Shown: positions 30,527 through 39,855, counted from the first letter of the stretch. The stretch: 64,000 nucleotides of DNA from Streptomyces sp. NBC_00557 (GCF_036345995.1 NZ_CP107796.1:6324001-6388000), one strand, 5' to 3'. Numbers and translations are program-made. The notes: generated by a model not told the origin, from the sequence alone.

Positions 30527-31477
30527 GTGACGGCCGTCGAATCACGTCCAGCGGGCGTGCTGGGTGGTGCGAGCCAGGGCCCGGTTCACCGGCCGTTCGG
30601 GGCCCGTGTCAAGGCGTTCGTGGCTCTGACCAAGCCGCGGATCATCGAGCTGCTGCTCATCACCACCGTTCCGGTGATGTTCCTGGCCCAGCAGGGCGTG
30701 CCGGACCTGAAGCTGGTCCTGCTGACCTGTGTCGGCGGCTACCTCTCGGCGGGCGGCGCCAACGCGCTGAACATGTACATCGACCGGGACATCGACGCCC
30801 TGATGGACCGCACCTCGCAGCGGCCGCTGGTGACCGGCATGGTCAGCCCGCCCGAGTGCCTCGCCTTCGGCATCACCCTGGCGGTCGTCTCCACACTGCT
30901 GTTCGGATTCACCGTCAACTGGCTGAGCGCGTGGCTCTCACTCGGAGCGCTCCTCTTCTACGTCGTCGTCTACACGATGATCCTCAAGCGGCGTACGGCG
31001 CAGAACATCGTCTGGGGCGGCATCGCGGGCTGCATGCCCGTGCTGATCGGCTGGACGGCGGTGAAGGACTCCCTGTCCTGGGCCCCGGTCATCCTCTTCC
31101 TCGTCATCTTCTTCTGGACCCCGCCGCACTACTGGCCGCTGTCCATGAAGGTGAAGGACGACTACGCGCGCGTGGGCGTGCCGATGCTGCCGGTCATCGC
31201 CTCCAACAAGGTCGTCGCCAAGCAGATCGTCGTCTACAGCTGGGTCATGGTCGCCGTCTCCCTGCTTCTGACCCCGCTCGGCTACACCGGCTGGTTCTAC
31301 ACGGCGGTCGCGCTGGCCGCCGGCGGCTGGTGGCTGTGGGAGGCGCACGCGCTGCAGAACCGGGCCAGGGCCGAGGTGACCGGTGCGAAGCTGAAGGAGA
31401 TGCGGCTGTTCCACTGGTCCATCACCTATGTGTCGCTGCTGTTCGTGGCGATCGCGGTCGACCCGTTCCTGCACTGA
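30527..31477 (+). CDS. ctaB: Protohaem IX farnesyltransferase (haem O synthase)
   Basis: 316 aa membrane prenyltransferase (UbiA family) that adds farnesyl to haem B, giving haem O for terminal oxidases. Motifs are [20 protein letters not shown], the first Asp-rich site [15 protein letters not shown], the second region around [21 protein letters not shown], and [27 protein letters not shown]. About nine hydrophobic helices. I start at GTG 30527 (MTAVESRP) with AGGGG 5 nt before; GTG 30521 is two codons earlier and equally in frame. It works in sequence with ctaA, encoded 2.4 kb away. Confidence 0.95.
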   Translation: MTAVESRPAGVLGGASQGPVHRPFGARVKAFVALTKPRIIELLLITTVPVMFLAQQGVPDLKLVLLTCVGGYLSAGGANALNMYIDRDIDALMDRTSQRPLVTGMVSPPECLAFGITLAVVSTLLFGFTVNWLSAWLSLGALLFYVVVYTMILKRRTAQNIVWGGIAGCMPVLIGWTAVKDSLSWAPVILFLVIFFWTPPHYWPLSMKVKDDYARVGVPMLPVIASNKVVAKQIVVYSWVMVAVSLLLTPLGYTGWFYTAVALAAGGWWLWEAHALQNRARAEVTGAKLKEMRLFHWSITYVSLLFVAIAVDPFLH

Positions 31478-31546
31478 CGCACACCGGGCGTACGTCACAG
31501 AGCCCTGCCCTCGCCAGTCGATCTACCCGCGAGTAGCATCCTGGCC

Positions 31547-31867
31547 ATGGCAGACACGCAGCAGGTTGACGCGAGGGCCGAGCGCAAGGTGGCCAGGCTC
31601 GCCCGGGAGATCAGCGCCTTCGCCAAGGCCCACGGCGGCGCCGAGGGCCAGGTGGCCTACATCGGCGAGCGCGGCGCCCGCATCGTCCTCGTCGGCGAGG
31701 ACGGCGGCTGGGGGGACCTCGTGGCGCCCAGCACCGAGATCGCCGGGAAGGCCGTCGAGAAGTCCGGCATCACCGTCCACGAGTCCTTCGACGGGGAACT
31801 CGCGGCGAAGGTGAGGACGGGCGCGTACGAGTGGAAGCGGATGGCGGGCATTCAGCTCGGCAGCTGA
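31547..31867 (+). CDS. Conserved small protein of unknown function
   Basis: 106 aa, soluble, no domain I can name. The N-terminal third is a charged helix (RAERKVARLAREISAFAKAHGG), followed by short alternating strands (GQVAYIGERGARIVLVGEDGGWGDLV) and a C-terminal EWKRMAGIQLG. I believe it is conserved next to ctaB in Streptomyces, but this is from memory. No ribosome site precedes ATG 31547. TAGCAT (31534-31539) ends 7 nt before the ATG, which would place the transcript start at the ATG itself (leaderless mRNA). Confidence 0.75.
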   Translation: MADTQQVDARAERKVARLAREISAFAKAHGGAEGQVAYIGERGARIVLVGEDGGWGDLVAPSTEIAGKAVEKSGITVHESFDGELAAKVRTGAYEWKRMAGIQLGS

Positions 31868-31884
31868 CGGTTGAGCAGCCAACC

Positions 31885-31985
31885 CCAGAGGCGCGGGGCT
31901 GCATTGATGGCGGCTCCGCCGCGTGGGATCGAGCAACCACCGACGGGCCGCACTCGCCGACGTATGCGCAAGTCCCGAGCCGAAC
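31885..31985. repeat. Streptomyces intergenic repeat-like element
   Basis: The gene-free segment after the small protein contains GAGGCGCGGGGCTGCATTGA then GGCGGCTCCGCCGCGTGGG, CGACGGGCCGCACTCGCCGAC. From memory this closely resembles a short element dispersed between Streptomyces genes. GCGGCTCCGCCGC can form a small hairpin. I cannot count copies from this window. Confidence 0.5.
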
Positions 31986-32048
31986 CGCGACCTCAACCCC
32001 GGTTCGCACGTTAGGCCGTTGAAGCCGAGCGCAGCGGGGAGGCCGGGG

Positions 32049-33155
32049 ATGATCGAGACGCCGTCCCTCGTGGACCAGTACTGCCACGGCGTACTGAGAA
32101 CCGAGCTGGGCCTCGGCACCTTCGAGGCCCAGCTCGCCCGCACCGAGGGACCGCCCGCGCCCGGAACCACCCTCTTCGACACCCAGACCGGCTTCGCCGT
32201 ACGGCGCTGGTGCCCGCCCCTGCTCGGCCTGGAACCGCACTGCCCGCCGGCCCGCTATCTGGCCCGGCGCCGGGAACTGGGCGTGCTGGAAGCGGGCCGC
32301 AGACTGCTGCGCGGCAGCGGCATCACCACCTACCTGGTCGACACCGGCCTGCCCGGCGACCTCACCGGCCCCGGTGAGATGGCGTCCGCCGGCGAGGCCG
32401 AGGCCCGCGAGATCATCCGGCTGGAGCAGCTCGCCGAGCAGGTCGCCGACACCTCCGGCACCGTCGAGTCCTTCCTCGCCAACCTCGCCGAGTCGGTGCA
32501 CGGCGCCGCCGCGAGCGCCGTCGCCTTCACCTCCGTCGCCGGCGTCCGGCACGGGCTCGCACTCGCGCCCGAGCCGCCGGGGCCGGGCGAGGTGCGGGGC
32601 GCGGCGGGGCGCTGGCTGGCCGGACGCCGGGTCGGCGGGCCGCTCACCGACCCGGTGCTGCTGCGGCACCTGCTGTGGATCGCGGTCTCCTCGGGCCTGC
32701 CCCTGCAACTGCACGCCGGGCTCGGCGAGCCGGGCTCCCGCATCGACCGCACCGACCCCGTGCTGCTCACCGACTTCGTGCGGGCCACGGCCGGCCTCGG
32801 CACCGATCTGATCCTGCTGCACGGCTACCCGTACCACCGCAACGCCGCCCACCTGGCCGGCGTTTTCCCGCACGTCTACACCGACTCCGGCGCCGCGCTC
32901 GTGCGCACCGGCGCCCGCGCGGCCACCGTCCTCGCCGAGATCCTGGAACTGGCCCCCTTCGGCAAGATCCTCTTCTCCACCGGCGCCCACGGCCTGCCCG
33001 AGCTGCACGTCGTCGGCGCCCGCCTCTTCCGCGAGGCCCTGGCCCGCGTCCTGGGCACCTGGGTCGCCGACGGCGCGTGGTCCCTGGAGGACGCCCAGCG
33101 AGTGGCCCGCATGGTCGCGGCGGACAACGCGCGCCGGGTGTACGGGCTGACCTGA
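32049..33155 (+). CDS. Amidohydrolase-family protein (FluG-like)
   Basis: 368 aa TIM-barrel metal-dependent hydrolase of the amidohydrolase-2 type. Metal-site candidates are DQYCHG at the N-terminus, LQLHAGLGEPG (HxG region), LHGYPYHRNAAHLAGVFPHVYTDSG and the C-terminal FSTGAHGLPELHVVGARLFREAL. The last part resembles the hydrolase half of FluG proteins. The substrate is not evident. I chose ATG 32049, with GGGGAGG about 8 nt upstream; earlier in-frame starts would extend into the intergenic repeat. Confidence 0.82.
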   Translation: MIETPSLVDQYCHGVLRTELGLGTFEAQLARTEGPPAPGTTLFDTQTGFAVRRWCPPLLGLEPHCPPARYLARRRELGVLEAGRRLLRGSGITTYLVDTGLPGDLTGPGEMASAGEAEAREIIRLEQLAEQVADTSGTVESFLANLAESVHGAAASAVAFTSVAGVRHGLALAPEPPGPGEVRGAAGRWLAGRRVGGPLTDPVLLRHLLWIAVSSGLPLQLHAGLGEPGSRIDRTDPVLLTDFVRATAGLGTDLILLHGYPYHRNAAHLAGVFPHVYTDSGAALVRTGARAATVLAEILELAPFGKILFSTGAHGLPELHVVGARLFREALARVLGTWVADGAWSLEDAQRVARMVAADNARRVYGLT

Positions 33156-33173
33156 GGTGTCCACACTGGGCGG

Positions 33174-33914
33174 ATGCCGACCGCATCGCTGCTCGACCGG
33201 TTCCTGGAAGAACTGCTGCCCCTGCGGCCGCGCGCCGTGTGGGCACACGGCTCAATGGCGGGCGGTGACTACCAGGAGGGCCGCAGCGACCTCGACCTGA
33301 TCGCCGTACTGCCGGGCCCTGTGCGCCTCGGGACCGTACGGCGCGTGGTGGCCCTGCACCGCAGACTGCGCACCCTGCCGCTCGCCGCGAAACTCCACTG
33401 CACCTATCTCACCCCGGCCACCCTGGACGACCCGGACCGCTCGCATCTCACCTGGGCACACGGCCGGGCCCTGCGCCGCCCGGTCACCCCCGTCACCCGG
33501 CGTGAGCTGCACGACTTCGGGCGGGTGCTGCACGGCGAGCCACCCGCCGGGCTCCTCCCGGCGGTGCTGGAGCGGCAGCTGCACGGCTTCGTCGTGCGCG
33601 ACCAGCGGGACTACTGGCGGCCGGCGGTGGACAGGGTCAGGCTGTGGCGGCAGGACGTGTGGGTGGACCTGGGGCTGCTGACCTTCGCCCGGGCCACCGT
33701 GGCGCTGCGGGACGGGCGGCTGATCTCCAAGCGGGAGGCCCTCGCCGAACTCCCCGCCCTCGGCGCTCCCGCGGAGGTCGTCGAGGACACCGCCCGCCGG
33801 CGTTACGGCGCCGCTCCCGCCCGGGCCGGCGAGGACTGGGTCATCCGCCGTGCGGAGCTGACCCGCGCCTACCTCGCCCCGGCGATCGACGCGCTGGTCG
33901 CCGCGTACGGGTGA
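33174..33914 (+). CDS. Nucleotidyltransferase-domain protein
   Basis: 246 aa. The N-terminus carries the pol-beta nucleotidyltransferase motif WAHGSMAGG... RSDLDLIAVL (Gly-Ser and Asp-x-Asp), as in aminoglycoside adenylyltransferases and related small-molecule nucleotidyltransferases. A helical C-terminal domain follows (RQDVWVDLGLLTFARATVALRDGRLISKREAL), resembling the substrate-binding part of ANT(3'')/ANT(9) enzymes. Resistance activity cannot be claimed from this. It is 18 nt after the amidohydrolase gene and convergent with ctaA, whose stop is two bases away. Confidence 0.83.
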   Translation: MPTASLLDRFLEELLPLRPRAVWAHGSMAGGDYQEGRSDLDLIAVLPGPVRLGTVRRVVALHRRLRTLPLAAKLHCTYLTPATLDDPDRSHLTWAHGRALRRPVTPVTRRELHDFGRVLHGEPPAGLLPAVLERQLHGFVVRDQRDYWRPAVDRVRLWRQDVWVDLGLLTFARATVALRDGRLISKREALAELPALGAPAEVVEDTARRRYGAAPARAGEDWVIRRAELTRAYLAPAIDALVAAYG

Positions 33915-33915
33915 G

Positions 33916-34947
33916 TCACACGCGCGTGCCCACCGTCACCTCGGGCGAGGGGCCGGGAAGGTTCACGTCGGCCTCGGGGCGTTCGCGCAGGGCCAGCAGG
34001 ACGCGCAGGACGCCGATCCACACCAGGCAGGAGCCGAGCATGTGCAGGCCGACCAGCAGCTCGGGCAGGTGCGTGAAGTACTGGACGTAACCGATCACGC
34101 CCTGGGCGAGCAGGACCAGGAACAGGTCGCGGGTGCGGGAGAGCGGGCCCTTCGGCGCGTCCACCGCCCTGAGCACGAACCACAGCGCGAACGTCAGCGT
34201 CACCACGATCCAGGCGAGCACCGCGTGCAGCTTGGCCACGGTCTCCCAGTCGATCGGGATCCGCTTGACGTCGCTGGAGTCGCCCGCGTGCGGCCCCGCT
34301 CCGGTGACCACCGTGCCGACCGCGATGAGCAGCAGGGACGCCGTCACCAGGAACCACACCAGCTGCTGCACGGCCTTGCCGACCAGCGGCCGGGGGGCGC
34401 CGTCGCCCTCGCGGGTGCGCTGCCACATCACCGCGGCGACGGTGATCAGGGCCGTCGCCAGCAGGAAGTGGGCCGCGACCGTGTACGGGTTGAGACCGAC
34501 GAGCACCACGATGCCGCCGAGGACCGCGTTGCCCATCACCAGCCAGAACTGCGCCCAGCCCAGCCGGGTCAGGCTGCGCCGGCGCGGCTTCTCGGCGCGG
34601 GCGGCGATGATCGCCCAGCCGACGGCGGCGCACAGCACGTACGTCAGCATGCGGTTGCCGAACTCGATCGCGCTGTGGTAGCTCAGCGCGGTCGTCGGGG
34701 TCAGCGAGCCGTCCGTGCACTCCGGCCAGGTCGGGCAGCCGAGGCCGGAGCCGGTGAGGCGGACGGCGCCGCCGGTGACGACGATGACCGCCGACATCAC
34801 GAGCGCGGCGAGGGCGGCCCGCTGGACGGTCCGGGGGGACGGGGTCCAGCGTGCGGCGATGAAGGCGAGCGGGTTGCGCACGGCCGCTGCGGCGTCGGCG
34901 GGGTTCAGCTTGGGCACGCCCTCCATCGTAGGCCGCCGCTTGTGCAC
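33916..34947 (-). CDS. ctaA: Haem A synthase (COX15/CtaA)
   Basis: 343 aa (336 if ATG 34926 is used). Membrane enzyme oxidising the haem O methyl group to make haem A for cytochrome aa3 oxidase. Eight hydrophobic helices. Typical motifs are VVTGGAVRLTGSGLGCPTWPECTDG with the conserved cysteine pair, HSAIEFGNRMLTYVL, NPYTVAAHFLLATALI and VAKLHAVLAWIVV, which contain the haem-ligand histidines. An extra hydrophilic N-terminus of about 35 residues is present. Start choice between GTG 34947 and ATG 34926 is uncertain. Confidence 0.94.
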   Translation of the reverse strand: MHKRRPTMEGVPKLNPADAAAAVRNPLAFIAARWTPSPRTVQRAALAALVMSAVIVVTGGAVRLTGSGLGCPTWPECTDGSLTPTTALSYHSAIEFGNRMLTYVLCAAVGWAIIAARAEKPRRRSLTRLGWAQFWLVMGNAVLGGIVVLVGLNPYTVAAHFLLATALITVAAVMWQRTREGDGAPRPLVGKAVQQLVWFLVTASLLLIAVGTVVTGAGPHAGDSSDVKRIPIDWETVAKLHAVLAWIVVTLTFALWFVLRAVDAPKGPLSRTRDLFLVLLAQGVIGYVQYFTHLPELLVGLHMLGSCLVWIGVLRVLLALRERPEADVNLPGPSPEVTVGTRV

Positions 34948-34974
34948 GCGTTCACGAGGCTCCCTCGTGACGGC

Positions 34975-35748
34975 TCACTCCCAGCGGAAGAACCTCCCGG
35001 CCGCGGCCAGCCCCAGGACCGCCCAGACGGCGAGGATCCCCAGGTCGCCCCAGGGCGTCCCGGCGCCGTGCTGGAGCACGTCCCGCAGGCCGTCCGACAG
35101 CGCGGAGATGGGCAGCAGGCCGAGGACGTGCTGCCCGGCCGAGCCGAACTTCTCCAGGGGCACGATGACGCCGCCGCCGACGAGCAGCAGCAGGAAGACC
35201 AGGTTGGCGGCGGCCAGGGTCGCCTCCGCCTTCAGCGTGCCCGCCATCAGCAGGCCGAGGCCCGAGAAGGCGGCCGTGCCGAGGATCAGCAGGAGCAGCA
35301 CGGCGGCGGGGTTGCCGTGCGGAGACCAACCGAGCGCGAAGGCGATCACCGTCAGCAGGACCACCTGGAGGACCTCCGTGACCAGCACGGAGGCCGTCTT
35401 GGCGGTCATCAGGCCCCAGCGGGGCAGCGGCGAGGCGGCGAGCCGCTTGAGTACGCCGTAGCGGCGCTCGAAGCCGGTGGCGATGGCCTGCCCGGTGAAC
35501 GCCGTCGACATCACGGCGAGCGCCAGGACGCCGGGGGCGAGGAAGTCCACCGCCTTGCCCCTGCCGGTGTCCACGATGTCCACCGAGCTGAAGAGCACCA
35601 GCAGCAGGGTCGGGATGACCACGGTCAGCAGCAGCTGCTCGCCGTTGCGCAGCAGCATCTTCGTCTCCAGCGCCGCCTGCGCCGCGATCATGCGGGGGAG
35701 GGGCGCCGCACCCGGCTTCGGGGAGTAGGTACCCGTGGCGGTGGTCAT
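34975..35748 (-). CDS. ABC-2 type exporter permease
   Basis: 257 aa, six helices, ABC-2 family. N-terminal cytoplasmic stretch, then LLTVVIPTLLLVLFSS, FLAPGVLALAVMSTAFTGQAIATGFERRYGVLKRLAASPLPR (a longer conserved ABC-2 block) and later helices ending RFFRWE. It pairs with the overlapping ATPase (ATGA at 35745-35748). DrrB-like exporters of this form often export drugs or lipids. In actinobacteria this pair lies near ctaA and the suf operon, so a role in haem or cofactor supply has been considered, but nothing in the sequence proves it. Confidence 0.9.
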   Translation of the reverse strand: MTTATGTYSPKPGAAPLPRMIAAQAALETKMLLRNGEQLLLTVVIPTLLLVLFSSVDIVDTGRGKAVDFLAPGVLALAVMSTAFTGQAIATGFERRYGVLKRLAASPLPRWGLMTAKTASVLVTEVLQVVLLTVIAFALGWSPHGNPAAVLLLLILGTAAFSGLGLLMAGTLKAEATLAAANLVFLLLLVGGGVIVPLEKFGSAGQHVLGLLPISALSDGLRDVLQHGAGTPWGDLGILAVWAVLGLAAAGRFFRWE

Positions 35749-36668
35749 GAGCGCAGCTCCTTGCCGGTCAGCTCCAGGAAGACGTCCTCCAGCGTGTGCC
35801 GTTCCACCGAGATGCGGTCCGGCATGACTCCGTGCTGGGCGCACCAGGAGGTCACGGTGGCCAGCAGCTGCGGGTCCACCGTGCCGACGACGCGGTAGCT
35901 GCCCGGGGTCAGCTCCGCGGCCGTGCAGGAGGCGGGGAGGGCCTTCAGCAGGGAGCCCACGTCGAGGCCCGGGCGGCCGGTGAAGCGCAGGGTGTTCTCG
36001 GCGCCGCCCTTGCACAGCTGCTCCGGGGAGCCCTGGGCGATGACCCGGCCGCCGTCGATGATCGCCACGTCGTCGGCGAGCTGCTCCGCCTCTTCCATGT
36101 AGTGCGTGGTGAGGATCACGGAGACGCCGTCGGCGCGCAGGTCCTTCACCAGGTCCCAGGTGGCCCGGCGGGCCTGCGGGTCGAGGCCGGCCGTGGGCTC
36201 GTCGAGGAAGACCAGCTCGGGGCGCCCGACGACGGCCATGGCGAGCGCGAGCCGCTGCTGCTGGCCGCCGGACAGCCGCCGGTAGCTCGTCCGCCCGCAG
36301 GAGCCGAGCCCCAGCCGCTCGATCAGCGCGTCCACGTCCAGCGGGTGCGCGTGCAGCTTCGCCACGTGCCGCAGCATCTCGTCGGCCCGGGCGCCGGAGT
36401 ACACGCCGCCGGACTGGAGCATCACCCCGATCCGGGGGCGCAGCTCGGCGGACTGCCGTACCGGGTCGAGGCCCAGGACGCGCACCGTGCCGGAATCCGG
36501 CTTCCGGTACCCCTCGCAGGTCTCGACCGTGGTCGTCTTCCCGGCCCCGTTGGGGCCGAGGACGGCGGTCACGCCCGCCTCGGCCACCAGGTCGAGGCCG
36601 TCCACCGCGGTCTTCGTGCCGTACCGCTTCACCAGGGCCTGGACCTGGACCACAGGCTCACTTCGCAT
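35745..36668 (-). CDS. ABC-2 exporter ATPase
   Basis: 307 aa, DrrA/CcmA type. Walker A GPNGAGKTTT, Q-loop VMLQSGG, signature LSGGQQQRLALAMAV, Walker B LVFLDEPTAGLDPQ, switch LTTHYMEEAEQLAD. The C-terminal 90 residues form the regulatory extension usual for exporter ATPases (ending ISVERHTLEDVFLELTGKEL). ATG 36668 starts the conserved part; a longer in-frame extension would run into the next gene. Co-translated with the permease. Confidence 0.94.
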   Translation of the reverse strand: MRSEPVVQVQALVKRYGTKTAVDGLDLVAEAGVTAVLGPNGAGKTTTVETCEGYRKPDSGTVRVLGLDPVRQSAELRPRIGVMLQSGGVYSGARADEMLRHVAKLHAHPLDVDALIERLGLGSCGRTSYRRLSGGQQQRLALAMAVVGRPELVFLDEPTAGLDPQARRATWDLVKDLRADGVSVILTTHYMEEAEQLADDVAIIDGGRVIAQGSPEQLCKGGAENTLRFTGRPGLDVGSLLKALPASCTAAELTPGSYRVVGTVDPQLLATVTSWCAQHGVMPDRISVERHTLEDVFLELTGKELRS

Positions 36669-36721
36669 GGGTCCAGAGTCTAGGGAGACCGCTTGCCGGT
36701 CAGGCGGGCGGGTCGGAGAAC

Positions 36722-37471
36722 TCACTCCTCCCGGGGCCGGTGCAGCGGCAGCCACCGCTCGGCGTAGGCCACGGCGTCCGCCACGGGGAACAGCCGGACG
36801 TCCGCCGCGCCCGCCTTTCCGCGTACGACCGGCCGGTCCCGCTCGAAGTCGTGGCCCAGCTCGTCGAAGCGGTCCGAGCTGATCGACACCTCCGTCACCG
36901 TCTGCCAGCCGCCGCCCGGCGCGGGCCGGCCCACCGGGACCAGCGGCGCGGGGATCCGGTACTCGGCCAGGTGGAAGCTGGTGCAGGCGTCGTACCCCGC
37001 GCCGAGCAGCAGCGCCCGGGCGCCGAGCTTCTCCAGCTTGGCGAGCGGGCTGCGCACGTGCGGGCCGAGCGCCGCGAAGGACGTGTGCGGATGCGCGCTG
37101 CGCAGGGCGCCCGGCCAGGTCCGCACGGTCTCCGGGATCACGCCGACCCCGCGCGAGGGCGTGATCAGCGGGTCGTACGGCGGCATGGTGGCCCGGATCC
37201 GGTCCCACCACTGCGGCGGCACGGGCGGCCTGCTCCACAGCGCGGGGTCCGACAGGTCGGCCGACTGGGTGGGGACGACGAGGGTGCCCGCCGGGCCGAG
37301 GACGTCGAGGAGTCCCTGGACGACGGCGACGGCGCCTCCGTTCACCCAGCCGAGTGCGCGGAGCGAGGAGTGGACCAGGAGGATCTCGCCGGGCTCGACG
37401 CCGAGCTGGCGCAGCTGTGCGGCGAGGCTGTCCCGGGTGACGAGAGGGCCGGTCGGAGGGGGTGTGGGCAT
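36722..37471 (-). CDS. AAC(3)-family N-acetyltransferase
   Basis: 249 aa. Matches the aminoglycoside 3-N-acetyltransferase fold: ILLVHSSLRALGWVNGGAVAVVQGLLD (CoA-binding start), TLVVPTQSADLSDPALW, PLITPSRGVGVIPETVRTWPGALRSAHPHTSFAALG, and LLLGAGYDACTSFHLAEY with the conserved catalytic region. Many streptomycete members of this family are not resistance enzymes and act on other amines, so resistance is only possible. It is transcribed away from the suf operon, sharing a 171-bp regulatory region with it. Confidence 0.9.
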   Translation of the reverse strand: MPTPPPTGPLVTRDSLAAQLRQLGVEPGEILLVHSSLRALGWVNGGAVAVVQGLLDVLGPAGTLVVPTQSADLSDPALWSRPPVPPQWWDRIRATMPPYDPLITPSRGVGVIPETVRTWPGALRSAHPHTSFAALGPHVRSPLAKLEKLGARALLLGAGYDACTSFHLAEYRIPAPLVPVGRPAPGGGWQTVTEVSISSDRFDELGHDFERDRPVVRGKAGAADVRLFPVADAVAYAERWLPLHRPREE

Positions 37472-37556
37472 GGTGGGGAGTCTCCCGGCCGGATGGCGAG
37501 GGTGTCACCCGGTTATCGGACGGATGATCGATAAAAGATCGTTTTCGCAGGTCGGA

Positions 37557-37570
37557 TTAGGTATGCCTAA
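37557..37570. promoter_or_regulatory. Palindrome TTAGG-TATG-CCTAA
   Basis: A 5-bp-arm inverted repeat, strongly AT-rich for this genome, lies between the acetyltransferase and sufR promoters. The half-sites are those of iron boxes (TTAGG/CCTAA), but the spacing is 4 rather than 9 bp, so it is not a standard IdeR/DmdR site. Its regulator is unknown. Confidence 0.45.
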
Positions 37571-37629
37571 GTGACGCAGGGCACCGCCCGGTGATCCGGA
37601 CGCCGCTTGTCAGGCTCTCGGGAATTACG

Positions 37630-37643
37630 CAACAATGGCGTTG
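37630..37643. promoter_or_regulatory. SufR operator, CAAC-N6-GTTG
   Basis: CAAC-AATGGC-GTTG ends on the first base of the sufR GTG start. I recall CAAC-N6-GTTG as the reported SufR site of Streptomyces. A TTGTCA (37607-37612) and AACAAT (37631-37636) 18 nt apart could be the promoter, putting the transcript start at or next to the GTG, so SufR would block its own promoter. Confidence 0.8.
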
Positions 37644-38377
37644 TGAAAAACGTCGGCGAGGCTCGGGAGACCCCTCTGGGGGCCCCGCAGGAAGAGTTCG
37701 CGACCGGTGAGCGCTCCACGCGCAACCGCGTCGCGCGCTCCATCCTGGACCACGGCCCGTCGACCGTCGCCGAACTCGCCGGCCGGCTGGGACTCACCCA
37801 GGCGGCCGTCCGGCGCCACCTGGACGCGCTCGTCGCGGAGAACGTGGTGGAGGCCCGCGAACAGCGCGTGTACGGCACGCGCACGCGCGGCCGCCCCGCC
37901 AAGGTCTTCGCGCTGACCGACTGCGGCCGGGACGCCTTCGACCAGTCCTACGACAAGCTCGCCGCGGACGCGCTCCGCTGGATCGCCGAGCAGGGCGGCG
38001 GACCCGAGGCGGTCGCCGCCTTCGCCCGCGCCCGGATCGCGGCCCAGGCGAGCGCCTACCGCAAGGCGATCGAGGCGGTCAGCCCGGACAAGCGGGCCGA
38101 AGCGCTGGCCAAGGCCCTGAGCGTGGACGGGTACGCTGCTACGGCGCGCAGCGCACCGGTCGGCGAGCAGCTGTGCCAGCACCACTGCCCTGTCGCCCAT
38201 GTCGCGGAGCAGTTCCCGCAGCTGTGCGAGGCGGAGACGGAGATCTTCGCCGAGCTGCTGGGTACCCACGTCCAGCGACTGGCGACCATCGCGCACGGCG
38301 ACGGCGTCTGCACGACGTTCATCCCCAAGACATCCACCGACGCACCTGCAAGCACGGCCGGGAGGAACCCCGCATGA
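37643..38377 (+). CDS. sufR: SufR, iron-sulfur-sensing repressor of the suf operon
   Basis: 244 aa. DeoR/ArsR-like winged-helix regulator holding an Fe-S cluster. The wHTH is at about 25-90 ([36 protein letters not shown]). Cysteines for the cluster are in [23 protein letters not shown] (about 180-205) and DGVCTTF near the end. SufR represses the suf operon when its cluster is intact. I use GTG 37643, which overlaps the operator; no ribosome site is visible, consistent with a leaderless message. The stop overlaps sufB (ATGA). Confidence 0.93.
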   Translation: MKNVGEARETPLGAPQEEFATGERSTRNRVARSILDHGPSTVAELAGRLGLTQAAVRRHLDALVAENVVEAREQRVYGTRTRGRPAKVFALTDCGRDAFDQSYDKLAADALRWIAEQGGGPEAVAAFARARIAAQASAYRKAIEAVSPDKRAEALAKALSVDGYAATARSAPVGEQLCQHHCPVAHVAEQFPQLCEAETEIFAELLGTHVQRLATIAHGDGVCTTFIPKTSTDAPASTAGRNPA

Positions 38378-39795
38378 CTCTCCCCACGGAGACTGCCCAC
38401 CCCGAACTCGAGGGCCTGGGCAAGTACGAATACGGCTGGGCCGACTCCGACGTGGCCGGTGCCTCCGCCAGGCGCGGCCTGAACGAGGAGGTCGTCCGCG
38501 ACATCTCGGCGAAGAAGGCCGAGCCGGAGTGGATGACCAAGCTGCGCCTGAAGGGCCTGAAGCTCTTCGAGAAGAAGCCGATGCCGAACTGGGGCTCCGA
38601 CCTCTCGGGCATCGACTTCGACAACATCAAGTACTTCGTGCGCTCCACGGAGAAGCAGGCGGAGTCCTGGGAGGACCTGCCCGAGGACATCAAGAACACC
38701 TACGACAAGCTGGGCATCCCGGAGGCCGAGAAGCAGCGCCTGGTCGCCGGCGTCGCCGCCCAGTACGAGTCGGAGGTCGTCTACCACCAGATCCGCGAGG
38801 ACCTGGAGGAGCAGGGCGTCATCTTCCTCGACACCGACACCGCGCTCAAGGAGCACCCGGAGCTCTTCAAGGAGTACTTCGGGACCGTCATCCCCGCCGG
38901 TGACAACAAGTTCGCGGCCCTGAACACCGCCGTGTGGTCCGGCGGCTCCTTCATCTACGTGCCGAAGGGCGTGCACGTGGAGATCCCGCTCCAGGCCTAC
39001 TTCCGTATCAACACGGAGAACATGGGCCAGTTCGAGCGGACCCTGATCATCGTCGACGAGGGTGCCTACGTGCACTACGTCGAGGGCTGCACCGCCCCGA
39101 TCTACAAGTCGGACTCGCTGCACAGCGCGGTCGTCGAGATCATCGTCAAGAAGAACGCCCGCTGCCGCTACACGACCATCCAGAACTGGTCGAACAACGT
39201 CTACAACCTGGTCACCAAGCGCGCCGTGGCCTACGAGGGCGCGACCATGGAGTGGATCGACGGCAACATCGGCTCCAAGGTGACGATGAAGTACCCGGCC
39301 GTCTACCTGATGGGCGAGCACGCCAAGGGCGAGACCCTCTCCATCGCCTTCGCGGGCGAGGGCCAGCACCAGGACGCCGGCGCCAAGATGGTCCACATGG
39401 CGCCGAACACCTCCTCCAACATCGTCTCCAAGTCGGTGGCGCGCGGTGGCGGCCGTACCTCCTACCGCGGTCTGATCGAGATCGGCGAGGGCGCCGCCGG
39501 ATCGAAGTCGAACGTGCTGTGCGACGCGCTGCTGGTCGACACCATCTCCCGGTCGGACACGTACCCGTACGTCGACGTCCGCGAGGACGACGTGTCCATG
39601 GGCCACGAGGCCACCGTCTCCAAGGTCTCCGAGGACCAGCTCTTCTACCTGATGAGCCGCGGCCTGTCCGAGGACGAGGCGATGGCGATGATCGTGCGCG
39701 GCTTCGTCGAGCCGATCGCCAAGGAGCTGCCCATGGAGTACGCGCTGGAGCTCAACCGGCTGATCGAGCTGCAGATGGAGGGCGCGGTCGGCTGA
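38374..39795 (+). CDS. sufB: SufB, Fe-S cluster scaffold subunit
   Basis: 473 aa. Core scaffold on which Fe-S clusters are built, in complex with SufC and SufD. The family core is clear: [64 protein letters not shown], and [27 protein letters not shown]. The conserved assembly Cys is in SNVLCDALL. Unlike the mycobacterial gene, no intein interrupts it. ATG 38374 overlaps the sufR stop, with GGAGGAA upstream. Confidence 0.97.
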   Translation: MTLPTETAHPELEGLGKYEYGWADSDVAGASARRGLNEEVVRDISAKKAEPEWMTKLRLKGLKLFEKKPMPNWGSDLSGIDFDNIKYFVRSTEKQAESWEDLPEDIKNTYDKLGIPEAEKQRLVAGVAAQYESEVVYHQIREDLEEQGVIFLDTDTALKEHPELFKEYFGTVIPAGDNKFAALNTAVWSGGSFIYVPKGVHVEIPLQAYFRINTENMGQFERTLIIVDEGAYVHYVEGCTAPIYKSDSLHSAVVEIIVKKNARCRYTTIQNWSNNVYNLVTKRAVAYEGATMEWIDGNIGSKVTMKYPAVYLMGEHAKGETLSIAFAGEGQHQDAGAKMVHMAPNTSSNIVSKSVARGGGRTSYRGLIEIGEGAAGSKSNVLCDALLVDTISRSDTYPYVDVREDDVSMGHEATVSKVSEDQLFYLMSRGLSEDEAMAMIVRGFVEPIAKELPMEYALELNRLIELQMEGAVG

Positions 39796-39855
39796 TCGCC
39801 GTTCCGCAGTCCCCCGTCAAGCCACTGACCTGAGAAAGCGAGCAATACGACAGCC

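Noticed and set aside
36722..37471. Aminoglycoside resistance gene
   Set aside because: Family membership is clear but many streptomycete AAC(3)-like proteins do not act on aminoglycosides; resistance not claimed. The same caution applies to the nucleotidyltransferase at 33174-33914.
37557..37570. Classical IdeR/DmdR iron box
   Set aside because: Half-sites fit but the spacer is 4 bp instead of the 9 bp of the 19-bp iron box; reported only as an unassigned palindrome.
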